64,000 nucleotides of DNA from Mucilaginibacter lappiensis (lineage in GTDB: Bacteria; Bacteroidota; Bacteroidia; Sphingobacteriales; Sphingobacteriaceae): positions 1 through 64,000 of the forward strand of contig NZ_FTMG01000005.1 of NCBI RefSeq assembly GCF_900155965.1, written 5' to 3'. A program made the position numbers and the translations under genes. This document shows, piece after piece, positions 24,586 through 32,885 of this stretch. Numbering within the stretch: position 1 is the stretch's first letter; every line of letters starts with the position of its first letter. A model generated the notes under the pieces. It was not told the DNA's origin. It ran no database searches and saw only the letters and a program-made list of their open reading frames with translations.

Positions 24586-25623
24586 TTACTTTAATTTTAA
24601 GGCTTCGATGATTTTTTCGGCATCAAAGTCCCTGTCAACCGATGGAAGATAAACATTAAATGCTTCGGCCTGCAATTTTTCGGCATATTGTTCGCTAAAA
24701 AAGTGCTTGCCATCCTTAATTACATAATTCAGGATAAAAAACCGGTAAGCTTCTTTCATAAACCTGATCTCGTCAGCCGTAAGCGGGTTTACTTTGTGAT
24801 ATTCTTTCAGGAAAATGATAAAACGGTCTTCCATCATGGTATTGATCACGTAGCTGAATACCGTACGATCGCCAATATCAGATACCACGCGGCTAAAAAA
24901 GTAAAAGTCGAGCACGCGATAACTCATCCGGAACCAGTCATAATCCCAGCGGGAGTATAATTCCAGATTAGGGGTAACCGAAAAATTACCAATATTCCAG
25001 TCAATAAATACCGGGATGATCTCGAAGGAGCTCATGTTATATTTAGAGCGGTTCTTGAGGAAAGTTTCGCAATGATATTTCAAAAAGTCGGCTTGCATAG
25101 CCGTACCAAACTGCTTTTCATCTGCATTAAGCTGGGTCAGTAACGAAGATATATCCGTGCGCAGTGTTTTTGACGATTTTGGCAATACATTCTTTACCCT
25201 CGAACAAGCCTTATGGAACTTACCCACCTGCTGGCCCAGCTTTTTGATCTGATTTTCATCAAGCCGGCGCGGCAAACGCTGTAATATGCGTGTAGGGTTA
25301 TAAAATACTACCCAGGCATCTGTTTTACCATGCTTGTAATGATAAATGTAAACGCGGTTATTCTTTAGTAACGAACGGGCCAATAAATTCTCGAACGGGT
25401 AAAGCAGGTTATTGGCCAGGGTTTGTATAATACGGTGGTCTTCTTTAAAATGCTCAAACTTACCAAAGTAAGATAGTTTGGCAATAATGATATCATCGTC
25501 ATCAAAAGTGATGCGATAAACGTGATTGGTTGATACCATAGCACTGATATCTTCAATAACCTTAATGGTTTTTGAAGAATCATAACCTTCCCAGGCTTTG
25601 CGTACAATTAAAGAAAAGTCCAT
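24586..25623 (-). CDS. APH-type phosphotransferase (small-molecule kinase)
   Basis: 345 residues with the layout of the aminoglycoside phosphotransferase/choline kinase family. The N-lobe has YRITFDDDDIIIAKLSYF, whose Lys would contact ATP. The catalytic segment FIDWNIGNFSV is a DxxxxN-like variant of HGDxxxxN with the His missing, and SRWDYDWFRM stands at the metal-binding IDWE/D position. Phosphorylation of an amine or alcohol metabolite is likely. It sits between the GS-like ligase and the HAD phosphatase on the same strand. The substrate is unknown; a degenerate kinase is possible. Confidence 0.72.
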   Translation of the reverse strand: MDFSLIVRKAWEGYDSSKTIKVIEDISAMVSTNHVYRITFDDDDIIIAKLSYFGKFEHFKEDHRIIQTLANNLLYPFENLLARSLLKNNRVYIYHYKHGKTDAWVVFYNPTRILQRLPRRLDENQIKKLGQQVGKFHKACSRVKNVLPKSSKTLRTDISSLLTQLNADEKQFGTAMQADFLKYHCETFLKNRSKYNMSSFEIIPVFIDWNIGNFSVTPNLELYSRWDYDWFRMSYRVLDFYFFSRVVSDIGDRTVFSYVINTMMEDRFIIFLKEYHKVNPLTADEIRFMKEAYRFFILNYVIKDGKHFFSEQYAEKLQAEAFNVYLPSVDRDFDAEKIIEALKLK

Positions 25624-25701
25624 TCTGATGGTTTATATTTGGAATTTGCGGGTGCAATATTAAACAAATTGTATCATCTTTTATAGGAGTATAAGTTGGA
25701 C

Positions 25702-27060
25702 TTAAATAATCTCAAAGTATCTTTTCAATTCCCAGTCGGTTACATGTTTAATATATTGACGGTGCTCCCAAAGGCGGGTTTGTGTAAAGTGCTCTACAAA
25801 GCCTTCGCCAAAAAGCTCTTTGGCTATAGGTGAGTTTTGCATCATTACCGAGGCGTCATGTAAGTTGGCAGCCAGCACACCGTTCTTTTTATCCTGGTAA
25901 CCATTACCTATTGTTTGAGGGATATCTAATTTCAGCTTGTTTTTGATGCCATACAAACCCGAAGCCAGTGCAGCTGCCATAGCCAGATATGGATTTGTAT
26001 CGGAACCCGGTATACGGGTTTCCAGACGCGTATAAGCCGGTGTGCTATTAATCACTCTAAGTGCTGTGGTACGATTCTCTACCCCCCATGTAACCGTGGT
26101 TGGTGCCCATGCACCTTCAACCAGCCGTTTGTAACTATTAATGGTTGGCGCATACATAGGTAGTATATGAGGTAAGCAATATAATTGCCCGGCGAGGTAG
26201 TGTTTATGCAGCTCGCTCATTTTATGTTCATCCGCGGCATCGTGGAAAAGATTCTCGCTTTTATCTTTTGTCCATAAGCTTTGGTGAATATGACCGCTGC
26301 AACCGGGTAAATTTTCGTTCCATTTGGCCATAAATGAGGCCATGATACCGTGCTTATAGGCAATTTCTTTTACAGCGGTTTTAAACAACGTTGCCTTATC
26401 TGCAGCACTTAAAACCTCATCATGTGCAATTGCAGCTTCATAAACGCCTGGCCCGGTTTCGGTGTGCAGACCTTCAATAGGGATATTGAACTGGGTAAGC
26501 AGGTTAAACAGGTCGTAATAGAAATCGCTATTCTCTGATGTACGCAGGATAGAATATCCAAACATACCCGGCGTAAGCGTATTGATATTGGTAAAGTTTT
26601 TATCGTTGATGGACTGCGGTGTTTCCCTGAAATTGAACCATTCAAATTCTTGAGCAAACTCAGCATGATATCCCATATCTACACATTGTTTGGTAATGTG
26701 TTTAAGCAGGCTACGCGGGCAGGCGGGCAAATCGTCGCCCTCGGGATTACTATAATCTGCCAGGAAAAACGGAATATTATCCTGCCAGGGAATATTTCGT
26801 AAAGTAGACAGGTCGATACGGCAAAGCTTGTCCGGATAACCGGTGTGCCAGCCGGTAAGCTGTACATTATCATAACAAACATCGCTACTATCCCAACCAA
26901 AAACAACATCACAAAAGCCATAGCCGCTTTGCAAACCATCTATAAACTTTTTAGGGTGAATTACTTTGCCACGCAAAATGCCGTCGATATCAGCAAAAGC
27001 GAATTTTATCTTCTGTATATTATTTTCTTCTAAATATGCTTTGATCTGTTCGTGATTCAT
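25702..27060 (-). CDS. glutamine-synthetase-family ligase (PuuA/GlnT-like)
   Basis: 452 residues. The N-terminal beta-grasp segment KIKFAFADIDGILRGKVI and the catalytic domain follow GS type I order: AEFAQEFEWFNF (Glu metal ligands), GPGVYEAAIAHDEVLSAADKATLFK, GCSGHIHQSLW, and RTTALRVINSTPAYTRLETRIPGSDTNPYLAMAAALA. Sequence style is closer to gamma-glutamylpolyamine/gamma-glutamylamide synthetases than to housekeeping GlnA. A separate type II enzyme at 27637 can serve ammonia assimilation. It probably ligates glutamate to an amine. It is divergent from the gamma-glutamylcyclotransferase gene. Confidence 0.85.
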   Translation of the reverse strand: MNHEQIKAYLEENNIQKIKFAFADIDGILRGKVIHPKKFIDGLQSGYGFCDVVFGWDSSDVCYDNVQLTGWHTGYPDKLCRIDLSTLRNIPWQDNIPFFLADYSNPEGDDLPACPRSLLKHITKQCVDMGYHAEFAQEFEWFNFRETPQSINDKNFTNINTLTPGMFGYSILRTSENSDFYYDLFNLLTQFNIPIEGLHTETGPGVYEAAIAHDEVLSAADKATLFKTAVKEIAYKHGIMASFMAKWNENLPGCSGHIHQSLWTKDKSENLFHDAADEHKMSELHKHYLAGQLYCLPHILPMYAPTINSYKRLVEGAWAPTTVTWGVENRTTALRVINSTPAYTRLETRIPGSDTNPYLAMAAALASGLYGIKNKLKLDIPQTIGNGYQDKKNGVLAANLHDASVMMQNSPIAKELFGEGFVEHFTQTRLWEHRQYIKHVTDWELKRYFEII

Positions 27061-27068
27061 AATATAAA

Positions 27069-27178
27069 ATGTAAACGCAGGTTACTATAGCAAGGTAGCC
27101 ATTAATCATGTAAACATAAAAAAATGCCCTGTGTGTTTACATCATTTCATACGAATTTGCTATTACCTTTGTTTACAA
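27069..27178. promoter_or_regulatory. four GTAAAC/GTTTAC sites in a divergent promoter, with a -7 box
   Basis: GTAAAC occurs at 27071-27076 and 27110-27115, and its complement GTTTAC at 27135-27140 and 27171-27176; the second is inside the palindrome ATGTAAACAT. TACCTTTG (27164-27171) fits the -7 box of the plus-strand gene, 8 bases before its ATG. The mirrored arrangement suggests a shared operator for the ligase and the cyclotransferase. Confidence 0.45.
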
Positions 27179-27179
27179 T

Positions 27180-27575
27180 ATGAAGCCTGTTTGTTCGCAT
27201 TTATTTGTTTACGGCACCTTGCTTGATAGCGGTAACAGCTATGGAGCGTATCTGCAACAGCACTGTACCCTACTAAAAAAAGGCAAGTTCAAAGGAAAGC
27301 TTTATGATATAGACGAATACCCAGGCGCCATTGTTGACGAAAGTACCGATCAATATGTACACGGCAGCATTTATCAGATGGATGAACCCGAAAAAATATT
27401 GAATTTTATTGATGATTATGAGGGCTTTGGCGATGATCAGGAACAACCCAATTTGTTTACTAGGGAGTTAACCAGCATTGAAACTGATATGGGTACAGTT
27501 CAATGCTGGATCTATTTATATCATTTATCGGTTGCCAATTTACCGCAAATACCATCAGGGCGATATTTTAAATAA
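27180..27575 (+). CDS. gamma-glutamylcyclotransferase-fold protein (AIG2/GGACT-like)
   Basis: 131 residues. The N-terminal SHLFVYGTLLDSGNSYGAYL is the YGTL substrate-binding loop, and VHGSIYQMDEPEKILNFIDDYEGF contains the strand and conserved Asp-Tyr-Glu region with the catalytic Glu. Members cleave gamma-glutamyl amides or amines, releasing 5-oxoproline. Divergent transcription from a gamma-glutamylamide-type ligase is a striking match: one gene would make and the other break the same bond (inference). The ATG lies just behind a -7 box. Confidence 0.82.
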   Translation: MKPVCSHLFVYGTLLDSGNSYGAYLQQHCTLLKKGKFKGKLYDIDEYPGAIVDESTDQYVHGSIYQMDEPEKILNFIDDYEGFGDDQEQPNLFTRELTSIETDMGTVQCWIYLYHLSVANLPQIPSGRYFK

Positions 27576-27588
27576 AAACAAAAAAAAT

Positions 27589-27611
27589 CCCCCGGCCTTG
27601 TGGGCCGGGGG
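27589..27611 (-). terminator. strong terminator of the type II glutamine synthetase gene
   Basis: 9-bp GC stem CCCCCGGCC/GGCCGGGGG (27589-27597 with 27603-27611). On the minus strand it is followed by a run of T residues, 26 bases behind the glutamine synthetase stop. On the plus strand no T-run follows. Confidence 0.85.
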
Positions 27612-27636
27612 AAGAAGTTAAAGTATATAAGGGGGA

Positions 27637-28647
27637 TTAAACTTTCGCAGATTTTACTGTTTTGATAATCACTGCAGCTACTTTGTATGGATCTGCAGCT
27701 GAGTTAGGGCGACGATCTTCCAAGTAACCACTCCAGTTGTGATCAACTGCATAGAGTGGGATACGGATAGAAGCACCACGGTCAGACACACCATAGCTAA
27801 AGTCATGGATGGAAGCAGTTTCGTGTTTACCAGTTAAACGCTGATCATTATCGGCACCATAAACAGCAATACATTCTTTTACCGCCGGACGGAATGCTTC
27901 GCAAACTGCTTCAAATTTCTCTTTGCTATTTGCTGTACGCAATAATGTGTTTGAGAAGTTAGCGTGCATACCAGAACCATTCCAGTCTAATTGACCTAAT
28001 GGTTTGCAATGCCAGTTGATAGCAACACCATAGCTTTCGCCGATTCTTTCTAACAAATAACGGGCAACCCAGATTTGGTCACCAGCCTCTTTAGCGCCTT
28101 TAGCAAAGATCTGGAATTCCCACTGACCAGCAGCTACTTCGGCGTTGATACCTTCAACATTTAAACCAGCTTCTAAACAAACGTCTAAGTGCTCTTCAAC
28201 AATTTCGCGACCGAAAGCGTTGTTTGCACCTACCGAACAATAATATGGACCTTGTGGAGCTGGGTAACCCCCTGCCGGGAAACCAAGAGGTTTATCGGTT
28301 TTAGGATCCCATAAAAAGTACTCTTGCTCAAACCCAAACCAGAAATCGTTATCATCATCCTGAATAAGAGCACGACCATTTGACTCGTGAGGTTTACCGG
28401 TTGAATCTAACACTTCGCACATTACCAGGTGAGCATCTTTTCTTTGTGGATCAGGAACAGTGAAAACCGGTTTCAGGATACAATCAGATGAGCCACCTGG
28501 TGCTTGTTCAGTTGATGAACCATCAAAGCTCCAGTTATCTAAATCTTCAACTTTACCGCTGAAGCTTTTAACAATTTTAGTTTTGCTGCGCAGGCTTTGT
28601 GTTGGTTTGTACCCATCAAGCCAAATGTACTCGAGTTTAGTTGCCAT
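27637..28647 (-). CDS. glutamine synthetase type II (eukaryote-type)
   Basis: 336 residues, the length of GSII (about 330-370) rather than GSI (about 470). The N-terminal beta-grasp has KLEYIWLDGYKPTQSLRSKTKI and DLDNWSFDGSSTEQAPGGSSDCIL. The catalytic domain has WFGFEQEYFLWD (Glu metal ligands), PQGPYYCSVGANNAFGREIVEEH, NAEVAAGQWEFQI and NWSGYLEDRRPNSAADPY. It makes glutamine from glutamate, ammonia and ATP. GSII is common in Sphingobacteriaceae. It is monocistronic, with its own terminator and a 475-base upstream region. Confidence 0.93.
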   Translation of the reverse strand: MATKLEYIWLDGYKPTQSLRSKTKIVKSFSGKVEDLDNWSFDGSSTEQAPGGSSDCILKPVFTVPDPQRKDAHLVMCEVLDSTGKPHESNGRALIQDDDNDFWFGFEQEYFLWDPKTDKPLGFPAGGYPAPQGPYYCSVGANNAFGREIVEEHLDVCLEAGLNVEGINAEVAAGQWEFQIFAKGAKEAGDQIWVARYLLERIGESYGVAINWHCKPLGQLDWNGSGMHANFSNTLLRTANSKEKFEAVCEAFRPAVKECIAVYGADNDQRLTGKHETASIHDFSYGVSDRGASIRIPLYAVDHNWSGYLEDRRPNSAADPYKVAAVIIKTVKSAKV

Positions 28648-29122
28648 TTTTAAGTTAGTTTGTAAAATTTATGGTTCTAATAATAGTTTTATCTGTTATT
28701 CTGACTAATTATGAAGGCGAATTTAAATTATTTTTATAAAAATCATTATAAAATTGTGATTTTTTTATAAATTTTTTCAACAAATCACATTTTAACAGGC
28801 AAAATATGCAAAAAGCAACTCAACAAAAATTCATTTTATCATTTTTGCATTTTTACAACAGCAAATAGTCTGTTTTTTATCAAAAATGCAAAAAATATAA
28901 AAACAGAACATTCCTACCCCACTATCCCAACATAAATCAAGATAAAAGGCTTATAATGTAACTAATTATAAAACTATTTTATTAATAGAATAAGATTGGG
29001 CAAATAGCAGCAATCCCATCGCTTAATCAACAAGCAAAGCATGCCAATTAAACATGGAACAGCAATTTACTATAAAACTATGCTTGATGCGGAGTAAAAA
29101 CCAACATTTATAATGCTAATTT
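28648..29122. other. 475-base AT-rich region with three ATGCAAAAA sites
   Basis: No gene seen. ATGCAAAAA occurs at 28806-28814 and 28886-28894 on the plus strand and at 28842-28850 on the minus strand; the middle copy is within a near-palindrome AAAAATGCAAAAA. Poly-A/T stretches near 28730-28790 lie just ahead of the glutamine synthetase start, where its promoter is expected. Confidence 0.5.
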
Positions 29123-29842
29123 TTAACTATCAAACTTTTCAAGCTGCTTTAGAAGCGTTTCAAAGTCTTTAGGATAAGGGGCATGTATGGTAACCTCTGT
29201 TTCGGGATTTATTTTAAAGGTAACTTCATAAGCATGCAAGGCAAAACGTTTCATGATTGGGAGCTCTTCCTGATCTTTACCCAAATGATATTTACGTTTT
29301 ATTTTTGATAGGAAAACTGGTTCGCCTTTGTACATCTCATCGCCAGCAATAGATGCCCTTTGGGTAGCCAGATGGATACGAATCTGGTGCATACGACCGG
29401 TAACCGGCCTGCACTCTACCAAGGTATAATGTTTAAAGTATTTTAACGACTGAAACCAGGTTTCGGCTCTTTTACCCTCCTGCCTGCTTATAGTCACGTT
29501 ACCTTTACCTACATTTAAAATAGGCAGATCAACCAACAGATTATCAAAAGTGTGCGTACCATCAATAATGGCATGATAAACTTTTTTAACCTGGCGCTTT
29601 TCAAACTGCATGGATACAAAGCGATAAGCTTCGGGATTTTTTGCTATAATAAGTGCCCCTGAAGTTTCTTTATCCAGGCGGTGGCATATCTGTGCATCAT
29701 CTGTGTAAGCTTTTGCCAAACGCAGTAAATTAACCTCCCCTCCTTCACGCTCATCCAGGGAACTAAGGAAAGGCGGCTTGTTTACCACAATCACGTCATC
29801 ATTCTCAAACAATATCAGGTCGGCAAATTTTGGAAACTTCAT
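29123..29842 (-). CDS. RluA-family RNA pseudouridine synthase
   Basis: 239 residues. The catalytic motif is CHRLDKETSGALIIAKN with the essential Asp. It is preceded by the strand ILFENDDVIVVNKPPFLSS and followed by KKVYHAIIDG, and the RNA-facing HTLVECRPVTGRMHQIRIHL is diagnostic. There is no N-terminal S4 domain, so it is of the short RluA/RluC-lacking-S4 or TruC-like type. The target uridine (23S rRNA or tRNA) cannot be chosen from sequence alone. It is a single gene; its start lies 155 bases from the divergent LEA-like gene. Confidence 0.88.
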   Translation of the reverse strand: MKFPKFADLILFENDDVIVVNKPPFLSSLDEREGGEVNLLRLAKAYTDDAQICHRLDKETSGALIIAKNPEAYRFVSMQFEKRQVKKVYHAIIDGTHTFDNLLVDLPILNVGKGNVTISRQEGKRAETWFQSLKYFKHYTLVECRPVTGRMHQIRIHLATQRASIAGDEMYKGEPVFLSKIKRKYHLGKDQEELPIMKRFALHAYEVTFKINPETEVTIHAPYPKDFETLLKQLEKFDS

Positions 29843-29997
29843 ACTTTAAATATAGCCGGCAAAAATACGGTTTATAATTTAAAACAGCAGTTAGGTTTGC
29901 TGATCATAAAATACCAATTGTTAATTGGTTGTAAAACAAAGGTTAATCATAATGGTTAAATACATCAATTAACATATATCTATCTAAAAAAACAATC

Positions 29998-30480
29998 ATG
30001 AGTAACAAAGCAACAAAACCCGAAGAGAAAGGATTTTTTGAAAAGGTTAAAGAAACAATTGAAGAGTTTTGGGACAGCACAAAAGACAAAGCCGAAGAAT
30101 TAAAAGATAAAGCCGAAGACAAAATAGATGCCTTAAAAGAAAAAGCCGCTGATGAAAAAGCAATTGTGGCCAAAAAAGCTTCAGAAGCTAAAACCGCCGT
30201 TGTTAAAAAAGCCGACAGCGTTGCCGCTAAAGTAAAAACAGTTGCAGCAGATGTAAAAGCAAAAGCCGATACAAAAGCAAAAGCTGTAAGCGCAAAAGCT
30301 AAAGACGAAGCCGCTACTATAAAAAAAGCAGCAATTACTGCTAAAGCCAAAACCACTGCGAAGGCTAATGAAATTGCCGATACTGCAAAAACTAAAGCTG
30401 TTGATGCTAAAAAGGCAGTAGCTACAAAAACGGCCAAAGTGGCTACAGAAGTAAAGAAAAAGACTAATGCAGCCAAATAA
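29998..30480 (+). CDS. LEA-like Lys/Ala-rich stress protein
   Basis: 160 residues. The N-terminal module KPEEKGFFEKVKETIEEFW is followed by about 120 residues of 11-residue-like amphipathic repeats of Lys, Ala, Asp and Glu (KDKAEELKDKAEDKIDALKEKAADEK) and a basic Ala/Lys/Thr tail (AKTTAKANEIADTAKTKA). There is no signal peptide. This composition fits late-embryogenesis-abundant or histone-H1-like proteins that are disordered until dry or bound to membranes or DNA. The N-terminal module is shared with the next gene. It is probably monocistronic, with its own terminator at 30501. Confidence 0.72.
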   Translation: MSNKATKPEEKGFFEKVKETIEEFWDSTKDKAEELKDKAEDKIDALKEKAADEKAIVAKKASEAKTAVVKKADSVAAKVKTVAADVKAKADTKAKAVSAKAKDEAATIKKAAITAKAKTTAKANEIADTAKTKAVDAKKAVATKTAKVATEVKKKTNAAK

Positions 30481-30500
30481 ACCTATATTATAGGTTTTGA

Positions 30501-30537
30501 AAAAGCGGTGGGGTTAAATACTCCACCGCTTTTTTTA
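30501..30537 (+). terminator. rho-independent terminator of the first LEA-like gene
   Basis: Stem AAAAGCGGTGG (30501-30511) with CCACCGCTTTT (30523-30533), followed by TTTT, 20 bases behind the stop. Confidence 0.88.
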
Positions 30538-30664
30538 TATTATTGATACAGTTGAAATTATAGCAAAATATAAACCTCACTTCAGTAAATAGATTGAAAA
30601 ATAAATTTTAACTTTAATTGTAAATACCTAAATAAATCAATTATTCATAATTAAGGAAAACATC

Positions 30665-30892
30665 ATGAGCACTACACCGAACGAACCAGAAGAAAAGGGT
30701 TTTTTTGATAAGATCAAAGAATCTGCCGGAGAATTGTGGGAAAACGCAAAGGATAAAGTTGGAGAAGAAATAGACGAGTTAAAAGAAAAAGCGTCGGAAT
30801 TCTCAGGCGACAAAATAAAGGGCATAGTAGACGATTTAGAAACTAAAGCTTCCGATAAAATAAAGGATGTAACCGGTAAAATTACCGGCTAA
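30665..30892 (+). CDS. short LEA-like/YtxH-like protein, paralog of the preceding gene
   Basis: 75 residues. NEPEEKGFFDKIKESAGELWENAKDKVGEEIDELKEKASEF repeats the N-terminal plan of the gene at 29998 (EEKGFF[E/D]K[V/I]KE, then E[F/L]W and DK). The end DLETKASDKIKDVTGKITG is an amphipathic helix rather than the Ala/Lys tail. It is likely a duplicate that lost or never gained the tail. There is no signal peptide. It is separated from its paralog by a terminator, so the two are independently expressed. Confidence 0.7.
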   Translation: MSTTPNEPEEKGFFDKIKESAGELWENAKDKVGEEIDELKEKASEFSGDKIKGIVDDLETKASDKIKDVTGKITG

Positions 30893-30915
30893 AAGCTAAA
30901 GTGAGGTCATTTCAT

Positions 30916-30949
30916 AAAAAAGCGACAGGAAAAATCCTGTCGCTTTTTT
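30916..30949. terminator. bidirectional terminator (LEA-like gene and response regulator)
   Basis: A perfect 15-bp stem (30916-30930 with 30935-30949) around AAAA, core AGCGACAGGA/TCCTGTCGCT, with A and T tracts on each side. It lies between convergent genes and is one of the clearest terminators in the window. Confidence 0.92.
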
Positions 30950-30972
30950 TTATTTTATTAGGAAGGGATAAT

Positions 30973-31662
30973 TTAAGCTTCAAACTTATATCCTACACCT
31001 TTTACGGTAGCAACGCAATCGTCGCCTAATTTTTCGCGAAGTTTGCGAATGTGCACGTCAATGGTACGGTTAGTAACCACTACAGAATCTTCCCAAATAT
31101 TTTTCAGAATCACTTCACGGGTGTATACTTTACCAGGTTTTGAGGCCAAAAGATAAAGTAATTCAAATTCTTTTTTGGCTAAAACTACCTTAACTCCATC
31201 TTTATAAACTAAATATGCTTCGCGATCGATAACCAGGTTGCCTATTTCCAATTTATTGTCAGGAGTATCCTCAGCAGGAGCATTACGACGCAGTATGGCG
31301 TTTATGCGACTTACCAAAGCACGAGGTTTTATAGGTTTGGCTATATAATCATCTGCCCCTACGTTAAAACCGGCAATTTCAGAATATTCTTCGCTGCGGG
31401 CAGTTAAAAACACCATAAAGGTATTTTTAAACTCAGGCATTGTACGCATAATACGGCAAGCCTCAATGCCATCCATTTTTGGCATCATAATATCCAGTAC
31501 GATAAGATCAGGCAATGATTTTTTTGCTTCTGCAACGGCTTCCTGTCCGTTACGGGCCAAAAACACTTGATAACCTTCTTTTTTCAGATTATATTCTATC
31601 AGCTCTAAAATGTCCGGTTCATCATCAACAATAAGTATTTTCTGTTTTGAAGAGTTGCTCAT
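30973..31662 (-). CDS. OmpR/PhoB-family response regulator, no kinase adjacent
   Basis: 229 residues. The receiver domain (about 8-125) has the acidic pair in ILIVDDEPDILEL, the phospho-acceptor Asp in LIVLDIMMPKMDG, FLTARSE with the conserved Thr, and GADDYIAKPIKP with the conserved Lys. The DNA-binding winged helix (about 135-229) has LAKKEFELLYLLASKPGKVYTREVIL, TNRTIDVHIRKLREKLGD and VKGVGYKFEA. Strong in receiver and effector motifs, it resembles PhoB/RprY-type regulators. A partner histidine kinase would have to be elsewhere. Confidence 0.92.
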   Translation of the reverse strand: MSNSSKQKILIVDDEPDILELIEYNLKKEGYQVFLARNGQEAVAEAKKSLPDLIVLDIMMPKMDGIEACRIMRTMPEFKNTFMVFLTARSEEYSEIAGFNVGADDYIAKPIKPRALVSRINAILRRNAPAEDTPDNKLEIGNLVIDREAYLVYKDGVKVVLAKKEFELLYLLASKPGKVYTREVILKNIWEDSVVVTNRTIDVHIRKLREKLGDDCVATVKGVGYKFEA

Positions 31663-31759
31663 GGCACGTTAAATTTTTTGTATAAAAGTATACGCTTTAC
31701 AAAAGCTAAAAGTTAAGTTAATATTAACAAATTGTTAAAGGTTACCTTATATTAACGAT

Positions 31760-32884
31760 TTATTGAGGCTTACTAAATGTTTTGTTTAAAAAAGCTTCCA
31801 AATCGGCGCCAGTGATGTTCTTTGCCACTATATTTCCCTGAGGATCAATAATAAAGTTTGACGGTATAGCCTCAATATGGTACAGTGTTTCTGTTGGGCC
31901 CTCAAATCCTTTCAGATCAGATCCGTGCGTCCAGGTCAGTTTATCATCAGCAACGGCCTTTTTCCATGCACCTGTCTCTTTATCCAATGATATGCCTAGG
32001 ATGTTAAATCCCTTTGATTTAAAGGTATTGTATTGTTTTACCACATTAGGATTTTCTTGGCGACAAGGCATACACCATGAGGCCCAAAAATCTATCATTA
32101 CATATTTACCTTTATAATCAGATAGTTTTACAGGCTTGCCATCAATACCCCCGGTTGTAAAATCTGGGGCTTTATGACCAATAGAAACGGGTTTTACCTT
32201 TTCCATTTGTTTAATGAATTGCTGTACCCCAGGATTATCCTGGAAACTGCCTTTAATCTCATCGGCATAAGCTACCAGCTGTGGTTCGTATTTAAATACA
32301 TCCAATGAAGTAGCCGCATAAAAACCAGCCAATGATTTTTTGTTATCGTTCACGAATTTGAGTACTGCGGTACCATAATCGGCCATATTTTTTTGAAATA
32401 TGGGCATATATACCTTAAGCAGCGAATCTGATTGCTTACCCAGTGCCTGAGATTTTTCCTGGTATTCGGCAACCACTTTGTTGTTTTTTCCGCCGTAAAA
32501 ATTACTAATCTTGTTAAATTCTTTAATCTTGTCAGAATCATCAGATCCGGTAATCACATAGGAATGGGTACTATCTTTCAGATCCGTACTAAAGTCGATA
32601 TCATCGCCATTTTTCGCAATCAGGTCATAAACGGCATCAGCTACACGTAGTTTATATAGGTTAGCATATAACGTTTGGTGTTTGAACTGAAATTTACCAT
32701 TTTCGCTCAAGGTGGTCGAATCGATCACTTTTACCTGTGAGCTGTCGGCTTCCAACAGGTAAACCATTTTCAGAGCCGCGGGGTTCTTGATAGCGCCCGA
32801 AATAGTAAATGACGATTTATCCTTACATGAAAACAGGAAAACGGCCAGTAAAAATACGCCTGATGCAATAATGCGGTTCTTCAT
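31760..32884 (-). CDS. TlpA-family thiol-disulfide lipoprotein with N-terminal DUF4369-like domain
   Basis: 374 residues. The lipobox FLFSCK gives a lipidated Cys near residue 20. Residues about 27-130 resemble DUF4369 (FTISGAIKNPAALKMVYLLE), a helical linker follows, then a thioredoxin-like domain from about 230 with DFWASWCMPCRQENP (CxxC) and the cis-Pro region EAIPSNFIID. In Bacteroidota such proteins reduce disulfides in the periplasm or outer envelope. The gene starts one base after the gatB stop, so the two are probably cotranscribed despite unrelated roles. Confidence 0.88.
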   Translation of the reverse strand: MKNRIIASGVFLLAVFLFSCKDKSSFTISGAIKNPAALKMVYLLEADSSQVKVIDSTTLSENGKFQFKHQTLYANLYKLRVADAVYDLIAKNGDDIDFSTDLKDSTHSYVITGSDDSDKIKEFNKISNFYGGKNNKVVAEYQEKSQALGKQSDSLLKVYMPIFQKNMADYGTAVLKFVNDNKKSLAGFYAATSLDVFKYEPQLVAYADEIKGSFQDNPGVQQFIKQMEKVKPVSIGHKAPDFTTGGIDGKPVKLSDYKGKYVMIDFWASWCMPCRQENPNVVKQYNTFKSKGFNILGISLDKETGAWKKAVADDKLTWTHGSDLKGFEGPTETLYHIEAIPSNFIIDPQGNIVAKNITGADLEAFLNKTFSKPQ

Positions 32885-32885
32885 T

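Noticed and set aside
28648..29122. Sigma-54 promoter for the type II glutamine synthetase
   Set aside because: No GG-N10-GC type -24/-12 pair was found.
29943..30476. 177-codon minus-strand frame opposite the LEA-like gene
   Set aside because: It mirrors the low-complexity Lys/Ala repeat as an Ala/Phe/Val-rich string. The plus frame has a terminator, charged amphipathic repeats and a paralog next door.
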